A stretch of 64,000 nt of DNA from Pleodorina starrii (GCA_030267565.1 BRXU01000025.1:1099501-1163500), one strand, 5' to 3'; numbered from the stretch's first letter, positions 36,458-56,188 are shown. A program made the numbers and translations. The notes: generated from the sequence alone by a model not told the origin.

Positions 36458-39400
36458 TCACCAGTTGACGTCCATCTGGTGCGGGTTGTCGTAGTGCACA
36501 TCGGAGAAGACGGCGTTGGCCTTGCAGCGCAGCGTGGCGCGCAGCTCGTCGATGAGTCTGCGGGCGGGGGGGGGGGTATAAAGAGGATTGCGCAGCGGAG
36601 ACGGAGACGGCGTTAGCGAACGGACCCAGAACCCCCCTGCGGGCGGGAGGGAGGGGCGGCGTGTTTGTGGGGGGGGTGTTTGTGGAGGGCGTCTGTGGTC
36701 GGGGGCGCCGGTTTGGGAAGGGGGAGAAAGGGGGTTGAGCAGCGGTGGAAGACCCCCTGCGAGCGCGGCCATGTCTCCCATGCAGCGCCACACACACACA
36801 CACACAGACGTGCCAAGGCGGGGATGGGGATGGGATGGGAGGGGATGGGAGGGGATGGGATGGGAGGGGGTAGGGCCTGACCACCCCATCCTGGCGGTGG
36901 TCAACGGCCACTTTCAGTGTGTGCAGCACGCAGGGATGGGTATGGAGGGAGGGGGAGGGGTCGTGGAGTGAGGGGATGAAGGGGCTTTAGGGGTGAGGGA
37001 GGGAACTTAGGGCGTCGAGGCAGGGAGGCGTGAGAGGAGGGGAGGAGGAGGGGGGGGTCCTTCGGGTCCGAGAGGACTTAGGGTGCAGAGACCGCCGCGG
37101 GCTGCCTTTTGTAGGCGAGGGAGGCTTTAGGGAGCGGGTTTAGCGAGAGTGAGGCGAGTTGGCGAGGTGCCGCCTAGTGCGAACTATAGCTCCGTCACCT
37201 AGCCCGCTGCCGCAAGGCCCGCTCCCGACCTCCTGCCGCGTCGAGGCCAAGCGGCGCTCTGGAGCTCGGCCTCTAGGGGCCACCCCCCGGCCTCTCCGGG
37301 GCCGTCGTAGTAGGAGTAGTAGCAGGGGTAGGGCGCGCGCTGTCTTGGGTTCTCCTTTGGTGCTGACCGCCCACGAGCCGGACCAAGCTCGGGGCAGGTT
37401 CTCAGCGCTTTGTTTTCGCGCCTAGAGGAGCACCGCCAGCCGGTAGCAGGCCGGCCGGGCGCCCCGGCGCTGCAAGGACTTCAGGGCGGGCAGGACAGCG
37501 CGGGCGCCGCGTAGTGCGCCGGCGCGACTGCTGTTTGTGCGGACGAAGGGCCCAGCTGCCGTATAAGGCAGGCTGTGAGCTCAAGCTTTTGGGGAGCCGC
37601 TGCGCCGTACACCCGTATATGGGGTATACGACGCAGCCAGCTCTGCGTCGAGCAGGAGGGGGTAGCGGCCCCTCACGCCCTTCTCCCACCGCAAGGGGGA
37701 GAGTGCTTAGGCGGTCTTTCCGTCGGGGCTGGGTTAGCAGCCCCTGGCCAGCGTCAGGGCCCGGTCAGATACTGTAACGACACACACACACACACACACA
37801 GGCCCGGGCGGACACGCAGGCCCGGGCGCTGGTGGGGGGGAGGCAGTCAGAGCCGGTCAGCATGGCGGCGGGCGTCCGACAAGGCTGCCCGCTCGCCCCG
37901 CTGCTCTACCTCTTCGTCGCGCAAGCGCTGCTGTCATGGCTACAACGCAAGGGACTGGGCATTCGCCTGGACCCAGCAGATGCCGAGCTAACCACGGCGG
38001 TGCAGTTTGCGGACGACGGAGAGGTGTTCCTGGAGGGCGACCACACCGTCCAAGCCTTCCTCGACGCCACGGAGACGTTTGCGCAGGCCACCGGACAGCG
38101 GCTAAACCGTGACAAAGTGGAGCTCCTGAGAGTTGGCCACCTGCCGGCACAGCCGCAGCAGCCACCCCAGCAGCCCCCACCTCAGCAGCCGCCAGGCCCG
38201 CCGGAAGCCGGCGCCCAGCTCCCACCGCCCGCGCCGCCGCCACCAGCACCAGGCCCGCCGCAAGCGCCAGCACCAGCCCATGCGCCCGCAGTGCCAAACA
38301 TCCAGGGCCTGCGCCTGGTGCCTGCCGCGACTGCGCTAGGAACTGGCTTCTCAAATAACCCAACAGGCCAGCAATCCAACTGGCACCGCGCCGGGGAGGA
38401 GATCCGCAAGCGGATGCACCGCGTCACCCGACTTCGGCTGTCGGTGTTCGGCAGCTGCAACCTCATATCGGCATACGCCTTACAGATCAGGACGTACCAC
38501 TGGGAGCACGGCGGCCGAGGAGGGGGGGAAGAGGCCCGCCAGGTGGAGAGATGGGCAGCACAGGCAGGCGACCGCAGGGTCAGCCCCATGCAGCCATGTC
38601 AGCGCCTCACCGGCCTCCCAGGGCAGCTCATGTGGGGCGCGGCGCGAGACGGCGGATGCGGGCTGCTGCCGCTCACCCTGCACACCCGCGCACGGGAGGC
38701 GGTGAAGGCGGCCAAGCTCGCCCGGACCGCCAGCCAGCCAGCAGACAACGCCCACTCGTCGGTACGAACGTTCGCCCAGCTGCTCCGTGGCTACCACCCG
38801 CTGCTGAGCCCCGGATCCGTGCTCACCACGGGTGTGGCGCAGGGAGGGATGCCCCACCCAGGAACGGACCCCCTGCCCGCAGACGTCACGACACTCCTCG
38901 TCGCCCTCAGCTACCTCCCCCCCGTGCAAGATGTTGACACGACGCCGCTGCCGGCCGCCGGGGACTGGTGCCTTAATATCCCGCTTTGGGGCAACCCCCT
39001 TTTGCCGAACGGTGCGCAACCGACCAGCGGGGCAGCGGAAGCGGGGGATGCAGCGGACGCGCAGGCGGCAGATCCAGACTTCGCGCCTGAGGAGGAGGAC
39101 AGGGACATGGCTCCCAACCCGCTTCCTAGGCCAGGACTAGAGAGCCGCCACAGGCGTCTGGCGGCATGCAGGGCGTTGCGCACGGTGGGTGACCTAATGA
39201 GGGTGACGCAGGCCGCCGCATCCGCCCCGCGAGCAGCTGGCGAGTGGGAGGCCTGGGTAACCGCCAACCTTGACCCCAGCGACCTGACAGGCTTCAGGCG
39301 GACGACGACCATCGACGCCATCAACCGCCTCACGGCGGATATTAGCCCGGAATGGCGTGCAGCAGCAGCGACGGTGCTGGCGCACCCGGAACGCGCGGCA

Positions 39401-42400
39401 GGGCTGGATACGGAGGAGACGATACGAGCTCGGTTCGTGGGGCGGGTGGGCTGGCGGTTTGGGGGGTCACTCAGCATCAAGCTGCGCGACCTCTCCGTCC
39501 GCCAAGCCACCCAAATGCAGATGCAGCCGGTAACGGAGCGCCGGGCCCGCCTGCACGCAGCCTACGAGCGGGAAGCCCGGGAGCAGCCCGCAGCGGCGGC
39601 AGCAGCAGCAGGAGCCCACCCACCGGGACATCAGCCAGCCGCCGCCGAAGTGGCGCCAGCAGCAAGTGTACTGGCAATGCTCCGGCGAATGTGGCCCATC
39701 AAATGGGAGCGCGAACACTTTGAGACGCTCTGGCGGCTGGCACAGGACGGCGTGCCGCTTCCCGGCAACAGCCACATCAGGGGAGCAGCACCAGAACAAT
39801 GCAAGTGCGGCGCGTACGGGGGAGCCGGCCCACACGCATGCTCGCCGCGTGCACACCACTTCTGGGAGTGCCCGGTGGCGCAAGCGGTGGTGCAGCAGAT
39901 CGCCGCCCACGTGCCCGGGCCCATCACCCGGGCAAACGTGTGGCTGGCGGAGCCACCGCCAGGCGTGCAGCAGTGCGTGTGGGACGTGATCTGCCTGGCG
40001 GCACTCACGGCCATGGAACGGGCGCGCGTGGGGCTGTGGGCAGTCAGGAACTCACCCACCGCCCCGGACGCCCCAGACCCAGTCGAGGTGGCCAAGGCGC
40101 GCGCAGCACTAGATTTTTGGCAGCGTGTGCGGGGGTTTGCGGAGCTAGACGTGCCAAGGCGGGGATGGGAGGGGGTAGGGCCTGACCACCCCATCCTGGC
40201 GGTGGTCAACGGCCACATTCAGTGTGTGCAGCACGCAGGGATGGGTATGGAGGGAGAGGGAGGGGTCGTGGAGTGAGGGGATGAAGGGGCTTTAGGGGTG
40301 AGGGAGGGAACTTAGGGCGTCGAGGCAGGGAGGCGTGAGAGGAGGGGATGAGGGGGGGTTCCTTTGGGTCCGAGAGGACTTAGGGTGCAGAGACCGCCGC
40401 GGGCTGCCTTTTGTAGGCGAGGGAGGCTTTAGGGAGCGGGTATAGCGAGAGTGAGGCGAGTTGGCGAGGTGCCGCCTAGTGCGAACTATAGCCCCGTCAC
40501 CTAGCCCGCTGCCGCAAGGCCCGCGCCCGACCTCCTGCCGCCTCGAGGCCAAGCGGAGCTCTGGAGCTCGGCCTCTAGGGGCCACCCCCCGGCCTCTCCG
40601 GGGCCGTCGTAGTAGGAGTAGTAGCAGGGGTAGGACGCGCGCTGTCTTGGGTTCTCCTTTGGTGCTGACCGCCCACGAGCCGGACCAAGCTCGGGGCAGG
40701 TTCTCAGCGCTTTGTTTTCGCGCTTAGAGGAGCACCGCCAGCCGGTAGCAGGCCGGCCGGGCGCCCCGGCGCTGCAAGGACTTCAGGGCGGGCAGGACAG
40801 CGCGGGCGCCGCGTAGCGCGCCGGCGCGACTGCTGTTTGTGCGGACGAAGGGCCCAGCTGCCGTATATGGCAGGCTGTGAGCTCAAGCCTTTGGGGAGCC
40901 GCTGCGCCGTACACCCGTATATGGGGTGTACGACGCAGCCAGCTCCGCGTCGAGCAGGAGGGGGTAGCGGCCCCTCACGCCCTTCTCCCACCGCAAGGGG
41001 GAGAGTGCTTAGGCGGTCTTTCCGTCGGGGCTGGGTTAGCAGCCCCTGGCCAGCGTCAGGGCCCGGTCAGATACTGTAACGACACACACACACACACACA
41101 CACACACAGCTCAAGACAAACGCACGCAGCTGACTGCACAGTGCACACACACATAAACATACATGCACACACGCACACACACGCTGCACATAGACTATCG
41201 GCGCATATGGCCACAAACACAGGCCACAAACACACACATATAACACACGTCTCCCACACGCCACAGCTGGAGAGACACACAGGACACAGCTGGAGACACG
41301 CACACGCAGCTGACCACACACCCACACACCCACACATAACACACACGCACCTGACCCAGTTGGAGAAGATGGATCCCACAAAGGCCCAGCACTCGAGCGC
41401 CAGATCCAGATTCAGCAGCGAGTTCAGCATCTCCTCGTAGTAACCAATGTCGGCCATGTACGACAGGTTGGGCTTGCTCCTGGGGAGGGGGCGCACGTGG
41501 GTTGTGGTTGTTGTTGTTGTTGTTGTTGTGCTCCCCCCACGGGGACGCCGGGGTAGGGAGGGCGAGGTGGGGAGAGGTGGGTTGGGGCGAGAGGGGGCGG
41601 AGTGGTGGTTTGGGTGCAATGCAGGGTGGAATGGGTTTGTATCGCATTTCCGTCCGCGGATCTTCCGTCCGCACGCCGTGCTTCCGTCAGCCGCCGCGGC
41701 GCTTCCCGCCGCCGCTCCCAGCCACCCAGCAAGCCAGCCAGAAAGCCCAGACAAATGTCACCACAGACACGGGCACACAGGCACAAGACGTACGACAACA
41801 CCCTACCCACCTATCCGGCTTCCGAGGCACCCCCGAGGTGTACCCCGTTCGCCAGTTGGTGCCGTTGACAAAGTAGGTTATGGTCTCCGGGTCTTCCGTA
41901 CTAACGAACAACTGATCCGTGAAGTACGACGGTGCGAGCGCGCGGACTTTGGCCGCCAGTTTTTCGTACACCTGACGTGGGACAATGCCACGCATAGCAG
42001 TAGGGGCAGCAGGGGAGATGTGAGCGGTGGGGCAAGGAAGTAGGCGGTGCGCGTGTGGCTGAGTGCACCCCGCCCTTACCTGGTCCTCGAACACCTCTGA
42101 CTCGACGTGCTTGTCGCCATGCCGTACATGCACGCTGATGCAGCCGGGAGCGGGCGGCGCTCCAGCCAGGAACTTCCTGAGGGGGTGCGGGTTGCGGGTG
42201 GGGGGGGGGTGGAGTGCGTGTGGAGAAAAGCAGGAAAGTGAGGTGGGTGAAGGGTTTCAGGAGAACCGCAGAAATGTAACCGAAGAGGCGATCCCAGTTG
42301 AGGTGGAGGGGTGGGGCGGCAAAGGGCCGGGCCGGGAGCTGCCTACCCGCCAGATCCAGATCCAGATCCAGATCCCAAAAACCTCCTCTCCAGCTTGGTT

Positions 42401-43670
42401 CTGGCCCCGCCCTCCGCCCTCCTCCTTCGCCCCTAACCCTACTTGCGCCGCCGCCGTCGCCCCATGCCCTCCTCCAGCAGGCCCCGCCTCCGTTGCACCC
42501 CACCAGACGCCCTTCCAAACCCTCAGACCCCCTCCTCGACCAGTCCCTCCCTTCCTCCCACCCTCCCTCTCCCTCTTCCCCGACGGTTCCCATACCCCTT
42601 CCTCCATCTCCCCTCGACCCACCTCCTCCTCTGCTCCAAGTCCGCCAGTACCTCCGGCCGCGGTCGTATCATGTATGTCACCGCCTGCGCCCGCCACCAG
42701 TAGTAAAACTTCTTCGGATCGATCGCCGTACTCTTCGCCAGGCGCTCCTGGAAGCGCCGCGGCGCCGCCGCGCGCACACCCAGCAGCGAGTCGTGCTCGG
42801 CAATCAGTACGGCAGCGTTGGCCAGTCGCTCGTCCAACTTGGACGCGTCGGTTTCGTGCCCGAGCCGCAGCGCGCCGCGCATCTGCTCGTCCGTGGGGCG
42901 GCAGCCGCTGAAGGGCAGGAAGTAGCAGCTGTCCAGTGTGGGTTTGTCCTTGCACTGCGGCGAGTTGGTGAGGAAGGTGCCGGGCTCTTCCACGAACACG
43001 CGACCCAGATCGAGAGCCAGGTGCAGAGCCACGCCGGTGACTGCGCTCCTGGCGCGGAGGCCGGTAGGGGGGCGGCGCAGGGTGGAGGTGAGGGCCGGAG
43101 GTACCAGCGGGTCAGGCACAAGCATGCATGGGGAGCGGGGGCGTTTTGTTGGGTGCGGTGGCGAGGTGGGCAAGGAGCCGCGCGGTGCACAGTGTACGAC
43201 GTGACTTGGACACCAGTCGTATATGCTTGATTTGCCGTACACGCACCGTGGAAGACGGCCCCGATGCCGTTGGGCCCCACCCGGTAGACCAGGTACTTGG
43301 CTTTGGAGCAGTCGGGCGGGTGCTGATTTTCGTAGATTTCACGCTGCGCCTCCAGCGTCAGGGGCAGTGTGGCATTGCCCATGGAGTGATTAGACGTCCA
43401 TGTGCCCTCGATGAACTCCTTTGGGCAGGGGTCGAGGGGCGCCGGGCGCAGGAATGTGTGGTACGATCCCCAAGGCTCCGGCAGCACGGGAAGCGCTTTG
43501 TCCTCAGTTTTTGGTTTGACCTCTGCCGAGCGCTTGGTGTGCGTGTTGAGCTGCAGGTGGATAGCTGAGAGCTTCTGTTGGCGGAAATAAATGGCGACAA
43601 AGCAGGTCGTCAGCGCTGCCACTCCGATGAGTTGCAGCGCTCTGTAGGGCGAACTGTTGCTTCGCCTCAT
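36458..43670 (-). CDS. GT23 fucosyltransferase (FUT8/NodZ-like), type II membrane protein
   Basis: GT23 enzymes transfer fucose from GDP-fucose in alpha-1,6 linkage, FUT8 acting on N-glycan cores in the Golgi. Exons: 43670-43247, 43040-42623, 42176-42080, 41971-41811, 41479-41351, 36557-36458; 1329 nt, 442 residues, phases closed. Seen: signal anchor ALQLIGVAALTTCFVAIYF; VGPNGIGAVFHVTGVALHLA (cf. GGFGSVFHHVVYCL in FUT8); FYYWWRAQAVTYMIRPRP (cf. WWVSQFVKYLIRP); the donor-site block GCISVHVRHGDKHVESEVF (cf. IGVHVRRTDK); LFVSTEDPETI (cf. YLATDDPSLL); and a C-terminal block WAFVGSIFSNWVRLIDELRA. Like FUT8 it has the HxR-type GDP-binding region, with RHGDK in place of RRTDK. FUT8's coiled-coil and SH3 domains are absent. 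The last intron (36558-41350) is swollen by a LINE insertion on the opposite strand. The acceptor sugar is unknown; green algae are not known for mammalian-type core alpha-1,6-fucose. Confidence 0.82.
36573..36627 (-). repeat. Dispersed intronic repeat, copy D
   Basis: On the minus strand it reads GGTCCGTTCGCTAACGCCGT then CTCCGTCTCCGCTGCGCAAT then CCTCTTTATACCCC. It lies in the last GT23 intron, left of the LINE block. Confidence 0.6.
36789..36806 (+). repeat. CA microsatellite at the 5' junction of the LINE block
   Basis: About nine CA dinucleotides stand directly before the first truncated LINE copy. CA runs also separate the two copies (37781-37800) and follow the second (41083-41108). 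This suggests insertion into, or priming from, CA repeats. Confidence 0.85.
36806..37780 (+). mobile_element. LINE copy 1, strongly 5'-truncated
   Basis: This segment matches 40147-41082 at roughly 98 % over the 3' UTR. It begins inside the last ~45 codons of the element's ORF (from AGACGTGCCAAGG) and runs through the 3' UTR to GATACTGTAACGA followed by (CA)n. A GGGAT-type expansion near 36825-36870 disrupts the residual reading frame. A hairpin GGGGCTG/CAGCCCC sits at 37725-37744 and a TGTAA signal at 37773-37777, just before the CA tail. It lies in the last GT23 intron, opposite to host transcription. Confidence 0.88.
37801..40276 (+). CDS. Non-LTR reverse transcriptase, C-terminal part (5'-truncated LINE ORF)
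   Basis: The frame is open from the truncation point, with a first ATG at 37832 that is probably not a biological start. Seen in order: GVRQGCPLAPLLYLF (RT motif 4), AVQFADDGEVFL (catalytic FADD, motif 5), GQRLNRDKVELLRVG (motif 6), then a Pro/Gln-rich linker, a thumb-like region, and a C-terminal cysteine-histidine cluster CKCGAYGG...HHFWECP typical of L1-type ORF2 proteins. The fingers, upstream RT motifs and endonuclease are missing, so this copy cannot be autonomous. The lack of stops over 2.4 kb suggests recent insertion. Confidence 0.87.
37801..41082 (+). mobile_element. LINE copy 2, 5'-truncated within the reverse transcriptase, joined to copy 1
   Basis: Copy 2 starts in frame just upstream of RT motif 4 and keeps an intact ORF to 40276, then a 3' UTR almost identical to copy 1, hairpin 41027-41046, TGTAA at 41075-41079 and a (CA)13 tail. 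Removing 36806-41082 from the GT23 intron leaves ~515 nt, a normal intron length here. RT motifs place it among APE-type non-LTR elements, likely the L1 clade that includes Zepp-like elements. The clade is inferred from motif wording, not from a tree. Confidence 0.88.
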
Positions 43671-45334
43671 TTGCGTTACAGTTGCATCGGGCGAGCCTCG
43701 TAAACAACTACTGTTCGGCGTGCCTCGGTAGCCTATTAGAGGAGCCGCAGTTTCGTAGCCCGCGCGGGGCTAAAACAAGTACAAAACTACTCTCAACACA
43801 TACGTGAAAAGATTTCGATGCAACCAAGCAGCTGGAAATTTGTATACAATGTGTCAGAAATGTACTGCACGACGTTCGAACGGTTCCGGGTTTCTGGCAG
43901 AGCTCTGGTTTCTGGGACCTGTGTTGCCGACAGTTTGAAGGTGCAGTGGCGATATTTTAATAATGAAAATGCGCATGAATATGGTTCGCAGCTTATCTGC
44001 ATTCCTGCGGTGGCCTGGCTTTCGACAGTTTCCAATTGAGGATGTTTGGGCCGCTGTAAAATGCTCAGCTGAAGGCAAATCCTACATTAGGAGACTGGAT
44101 AATGCTGAGTAGCCTTGCAGTATTTTGGGATCAGGTATGGGGCTACTGACGGCTACTGCCAACGACCCCTGGGCCGTTCACACACAGATGCACGGTACCG
44201 CAGGCTCTGCTTAGGACGGCTTAGGTGTTGGCATACAATCCGCTAAAGCGTGCGCAATATATGAACTCGGCTTCCGGAATGCGCAAGTTATTGCCAAAGA
44301 CACCTGAACTTGCAAGTTGCGTTGGCTTGCGTGAATCGACGTGACGACCAAGGCACTTTCAATCCGCCACCGCCCAATCAGTCAGCGTCTTTCTGCTCCC
44401 GCGGTGCTTCCGTCGTACACCAAGCCCCTTACGGCCCCCTGCCCAGCGAGATCTCTTTCGATGGCGGCAGACGTAAGGTGCCCCGTAAGCGGTGCTCCCA
44501 CAGCTATCCGGGCCTACCCGTCAATGGATCAGCACAGCTGCCGTATGTGTACGGTGTTTACAACCTGTAGTCAGTCAACCACCGGTACCACCGGTACTGC
44601 CAAGTCCGTTCCGTTCGTCATGGTTTCGGTTCCGGTTCCCAACGGGCTGGGAAGGGCCGCATCCCCTCCAGTTCATCTCCAGCGCCCGAGTCCGAATTGG
44701 CGGTGGAACCGGGTCAAGAGTAAAAGTGGGGAGGAAGGGTGTGGGGTGTCTGGAGCTGTAGCCTGCAACCTCCAGTCCGTGTTCCTACTTCCTAGGGAGG
44801 GGCGCTTCTACATGAGGCCACTGTAACAGCCTCCCCGTCTACAACAGCCTCCCTGCCTGCACGTCGCCGCGCTCCACCCAGCCCCAGCCCAGGCCGCCCA
44901 GCCGCCGCACACACAGCTCCCCAGCACTGCTCCGCAGTGCGCGCAGCTCCCCAGACTGCTCCGCAGCCTCTTCAGCCGCCACCCCTGGACGCTTCTCCGC
45001 CCTCACCCGCCCAGCCAGCCAGCCAGCCAGCCAGCCGCAGCCGGGCCAGACCCCAGTCCCGATCCAGACCCAGCTCCTCAGCCGCGCGCAGCCCTCCTCA
45101 GCCGCAGCTCTACTTCCCCCTCAGCCGCTCCTCCTGCCTCCGCCTCATCCGCCCCTCCCTTCGACCCCTTCAGCCGCTCCCACCCACCGGCCGCCTCCTC
45201 AGCTGATGTACCTGCCCGCCTGTACCTCCGCACCACCCACCCCTCGACCCCTTCAGCCGCTCCCCTCCAGCCGCTCCCGCCCACCCGCCGCCTCCTGCAG
45301 CTGATGTGCCTGCCGCCTTCCCGCCGCCTCATCC
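43671..45334. other. Interval between GT23 5' end and RUVBL1 3' end
   Basis: 43671-44300 is AT-richer and fits a GT23 promoter and 5' UTR. 44300-45334 fits the RUVBL1 3' UTR. A minus-strand TGTAA lies at 44562-44558, ~770 nt past the RUVBL1 stop. 45000-45300 is low complexity with (CAGC)n at ~45008-45038 and repeated CTCAGCCGC phrases. No gene is supported. Confidence 0.6.
44558..44562 (-). promoter_or_regulatory. Candidate TGTAA polyadenylation signal for RUVBL1
   Basis: TGTAA on the minus strand, ~770 nt past the RUVBL1 stop at 45335. This distance is plausible for algal 3' UTRs, but the motif is short. Confidence 0.35.
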
Positions 45335-53450
<8,116 letters not shown>

Positions 53451-54192
53451 ATGGTGGCGTTATCTCGTCGTTCGACTCTGGCTTGCCGATCGCCCGAGCC
53501 ACCTTGCTGCAGCGGCCGAACCCTTCATGTTACACGTCAATGCTTGAGCATTCGGGTAACTGGCAGACGATGGCTGGGGCGGCCCTTGCACCAGTTCAAC
53601 CGGACGATCAGGTCATCGGCGTCAGTCGTTGGGGAGCAGGGCGATGGGCAACCCGTGCAAGCGGCTATTACTAGCCCAATATCATCAGCGACACAGTTCG
53701 CAGCGGCGTTGTATCAATTCAGCCGGCCCCACACGATGATTGGAACAGCCCTGTCGGTTGTGTCCATCTCCTTGCTCGCTCTGGCCGGCGCGGAACCGGG
53801 CCGCGTCGCTATTGTGGCGTTGCTGCAAGCCTTGTCATCGGCCTTGCTAATGAACATCGCAATCGTTGGCATCAACCAGCTTTACGACATTGAAATCGAC
53901 AAGGTGCGGGCTTGCGGGAGACAAGAGGTGGCGTTTGGCGAGCCTTTTCTGCTGTGTCTACCCATCTGGCGCGTTCACAGCAGTCACAGATGGACGCGAA
54001 ACTCACACGAGCGGAGTACCGGGGTTCAGCAAATGGCGGAAGGTGTACGGCAGTATGGGGTGGTCGTAAGGGGCGGGTCGTGAGCAGCGCGGGGGAGCTC
54101 GCAGCGCGAGCCCTCGCCCTCACCAGACATGCACCCTCTCGCCGGTCGCCAGCAGATCGCCGGTCACTACAGCAAGTCCGCGCCCCTCTCTC

Positions 54193-54253
<61 letters not shown>

Positions 54254-55662
54254 CCATGCGTCACCCCCCCATGCGTTTCTATGGCCTGTCTGTCGGGGGT
54301 TTCGGCTCCCATTGCGTTCTGGACGTCGCCGGACGGTTGCTGATTGCACCCAGCAACTGTATAACTGTTCCGAGGGTCAGGACGTCATTATAACCACCAC
54401 CACCACCACCACCAACACCACAACCACCGCCAACACCACAACAACCACAGCAATCACAACCATCACATCCCGCCCCCTGCAGGTCAACAAGCCCTACCTG
54501 CCGCTGGCCTCCGGGGCGCTGAGCCCGACCCAGGGCGCCGCCATCGTGGCCGCCTGCGCGGCGGGGGGCGCCTGGATCGGTCTGGCCAGCGGCTCCCCCG
54601 CACTGCTAGCCACGCTGCTCGTCAGCCTGGCGCTGGGGGTGCTGTACTCGGCGGAGCTGCCCTTCATGCGATGGTGGGTCCAATGCGGGCGGGGTGCGGG
54701 GTGGCGGGTCCGGTGCAGGGGAGGGAGGGAGGGAGGGAGCGGTGGGAGGGCTGCGGGCTGCGGGCTGCGGGCGGGGCGAGGTGTCTGCGGGCGGCGAGGA
54801 GAGGAGAGGAGAGCTTGGCTATGTTCTGTTCTGTTCTGTTTTGTCCTGTTCTGTTCTGTTCACGCGATCGGTGGGCTCCCCTTCCCCTCCCCTCCCCTCC
54901 TCTGCCCGCAGGAAGCGCTCCCCGGTGCTGGCCGCCGGCTGCATCCTGGCGGTGCGCGCCATCATCGTCCAGCTGGGCTTCTACACCCACATGCGAACAG
55001 CGCTCGATGGCGCCGCCGCCGCGGCGGCGGCGGCGCCCGCCGCGCCAGCGGCGGCAGCGGCCGCGACGAGCCCCATCTCCGCTGCCGCTGCTGCTACGGG
55101 CGGCGGCGCGCTGGATGTCCTGACCCACCTGAGTCCCAGCATGTGGTTCGTGGTGGTGTTCATGTTGTTCTTCTCGGTGGTGATTGCGCTGTTCAAGGAC
55201 CTGCCGGACGTGGCGGGAGACAGCAAGGCGGGGGTGAGTTCTCCCCTCCACTTCTCCCCTCCACTCCCCTCCCCTTCTCCCCTGCCCTCCCCTTCTCCCC
55301 CGCGCCTTCTCCCTTTTCCTCCCCTCTCCTCTCCTCTCCTCTCCTCCACTTCTCCCCCGCCTCTTTCCCTCGCGGCGCAGGTCCGCACGCTGTCCGTGCG
55401 CCTGGGCGAGGGCGCCGTGTTCCGCATCTGCGTCGCCATGCTCACCACCGCCTACGCCTGGGCCATGGTCGCTAGCCTGACGCTGCCCGCCGCGCTACCC
55501 GCACGCGCCGCGCTGTTCTGCGGCCACGGCGCGATGGCGGCGCTGCTGCTGGCGCGCGCGCGGGGCGTGGATACGGGCGCCAAGGGTCACCTAACGGACT
55601 ACTACATGTTTGTGTGGAAGCTCTTCTACGCCGAGTACTTGCTCATACCGCTGTTCGGATAG
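53451..55662 (+). CDS. VTE2: Homogentisate phytyltransferase (tocopherol biosynthesis), plastid UbiA-type prenyltransferase
   Basis: HPT condenses homogentisate with phytyl diphosphate, the committed step of tocopherol synthesis, in plastid membranes. Exons: 53451-53903, 54483-54673, 54912-55233, 55381-55662; 1248 nt, 415 residues, phases closed. The first ~85 residues are Arg/Ser-rich, fitting a transit peptide. Then come LYQFSRPHTMIGTALSVVS, the first Asp-rich motif NQLYDIEID with KVNKPYLPLASG, RAIIVQLGFYTHM, the second motif FSVVIALFKDLPDVAGD, and C-terminal YMFVWKLFYAEYLLIPLFG. SRPHT, RAIIVQ and FKDLPD favour phytyl- over solanesyl-transferase (RPHTIRGT, NFGVYH, TKDLPD in HST). An Ala-rich loop of ~45 residues follows the TM helix ending FYTHM; plant enzymes have a short loop there. 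Confidence 0.93.
54197..54250 (+). repeat. (CT)n microsatellite in HPT intron 1
   Basis: About 25 uninterrupted CT units lie in intron 53904-54482, followed at 54391-54470 by a second low-complexity tract of ACC/AAC repeats that approaches the acceptor. Confidence 0.9.
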
Positions 55663-56142
55663 CTGGCACGGCGGGAGGCGGGGGGGCGGGGCGGTGTGGT
55701 ATCTGTGTGGGGGGAGGCGTGGGAAGGGGGGGTTGTGGCAGTGGTGGTGGTGGTGGTGGATGGGGGTAAGAGAGGAAAGCCGCGGCGAAACTCTGACCCC
55801 TCCCCCTCGAGCGGGATGGTGGCGTTGGGAGGGAGTTAGGGTCTAGGGTTGTGGTGTTCAGCAGCTGCAGCTGCTGCTGCTGCTGCAGCCGCAGCATCCG
55901 GCCGACAGATAGACAGACCCATGGGTCGATAAGACGCGCGCGTGCACGCTTCTTGCATGCCTTGCACACACTGAGCTGTCGAGGTGTGTGTGGTTGGGGT
56001 TCGAACTCTTGAGCCGAGCCCCTCAGGGGATCCTACTCTGGAAGTGTGATCCTGCGCCTGCTGATCGATGTGCCTGGGCCCGCGGTGCCTGGGCCGGTGC
56101 CTGACTGGCTGGCCGGCGGCTTCCATCACACCCGCGCTTCCC

Positions 56143-56188
<46 letters not shown>

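Noticed and set aside
36806..41082. A single element with ~1 kb direct terminal repeats (LTR or Penelope-type pLTR)
   Set aside because: The RT motifs (GVRQGCPL, FADD, C-terminal Cys/His cluster) are of the non-LTR type, both copies end with CA tails, and the first copy includes the end of the ORF, which fits two truncated LINEs. Not fully excluded, so a test is given under findings.
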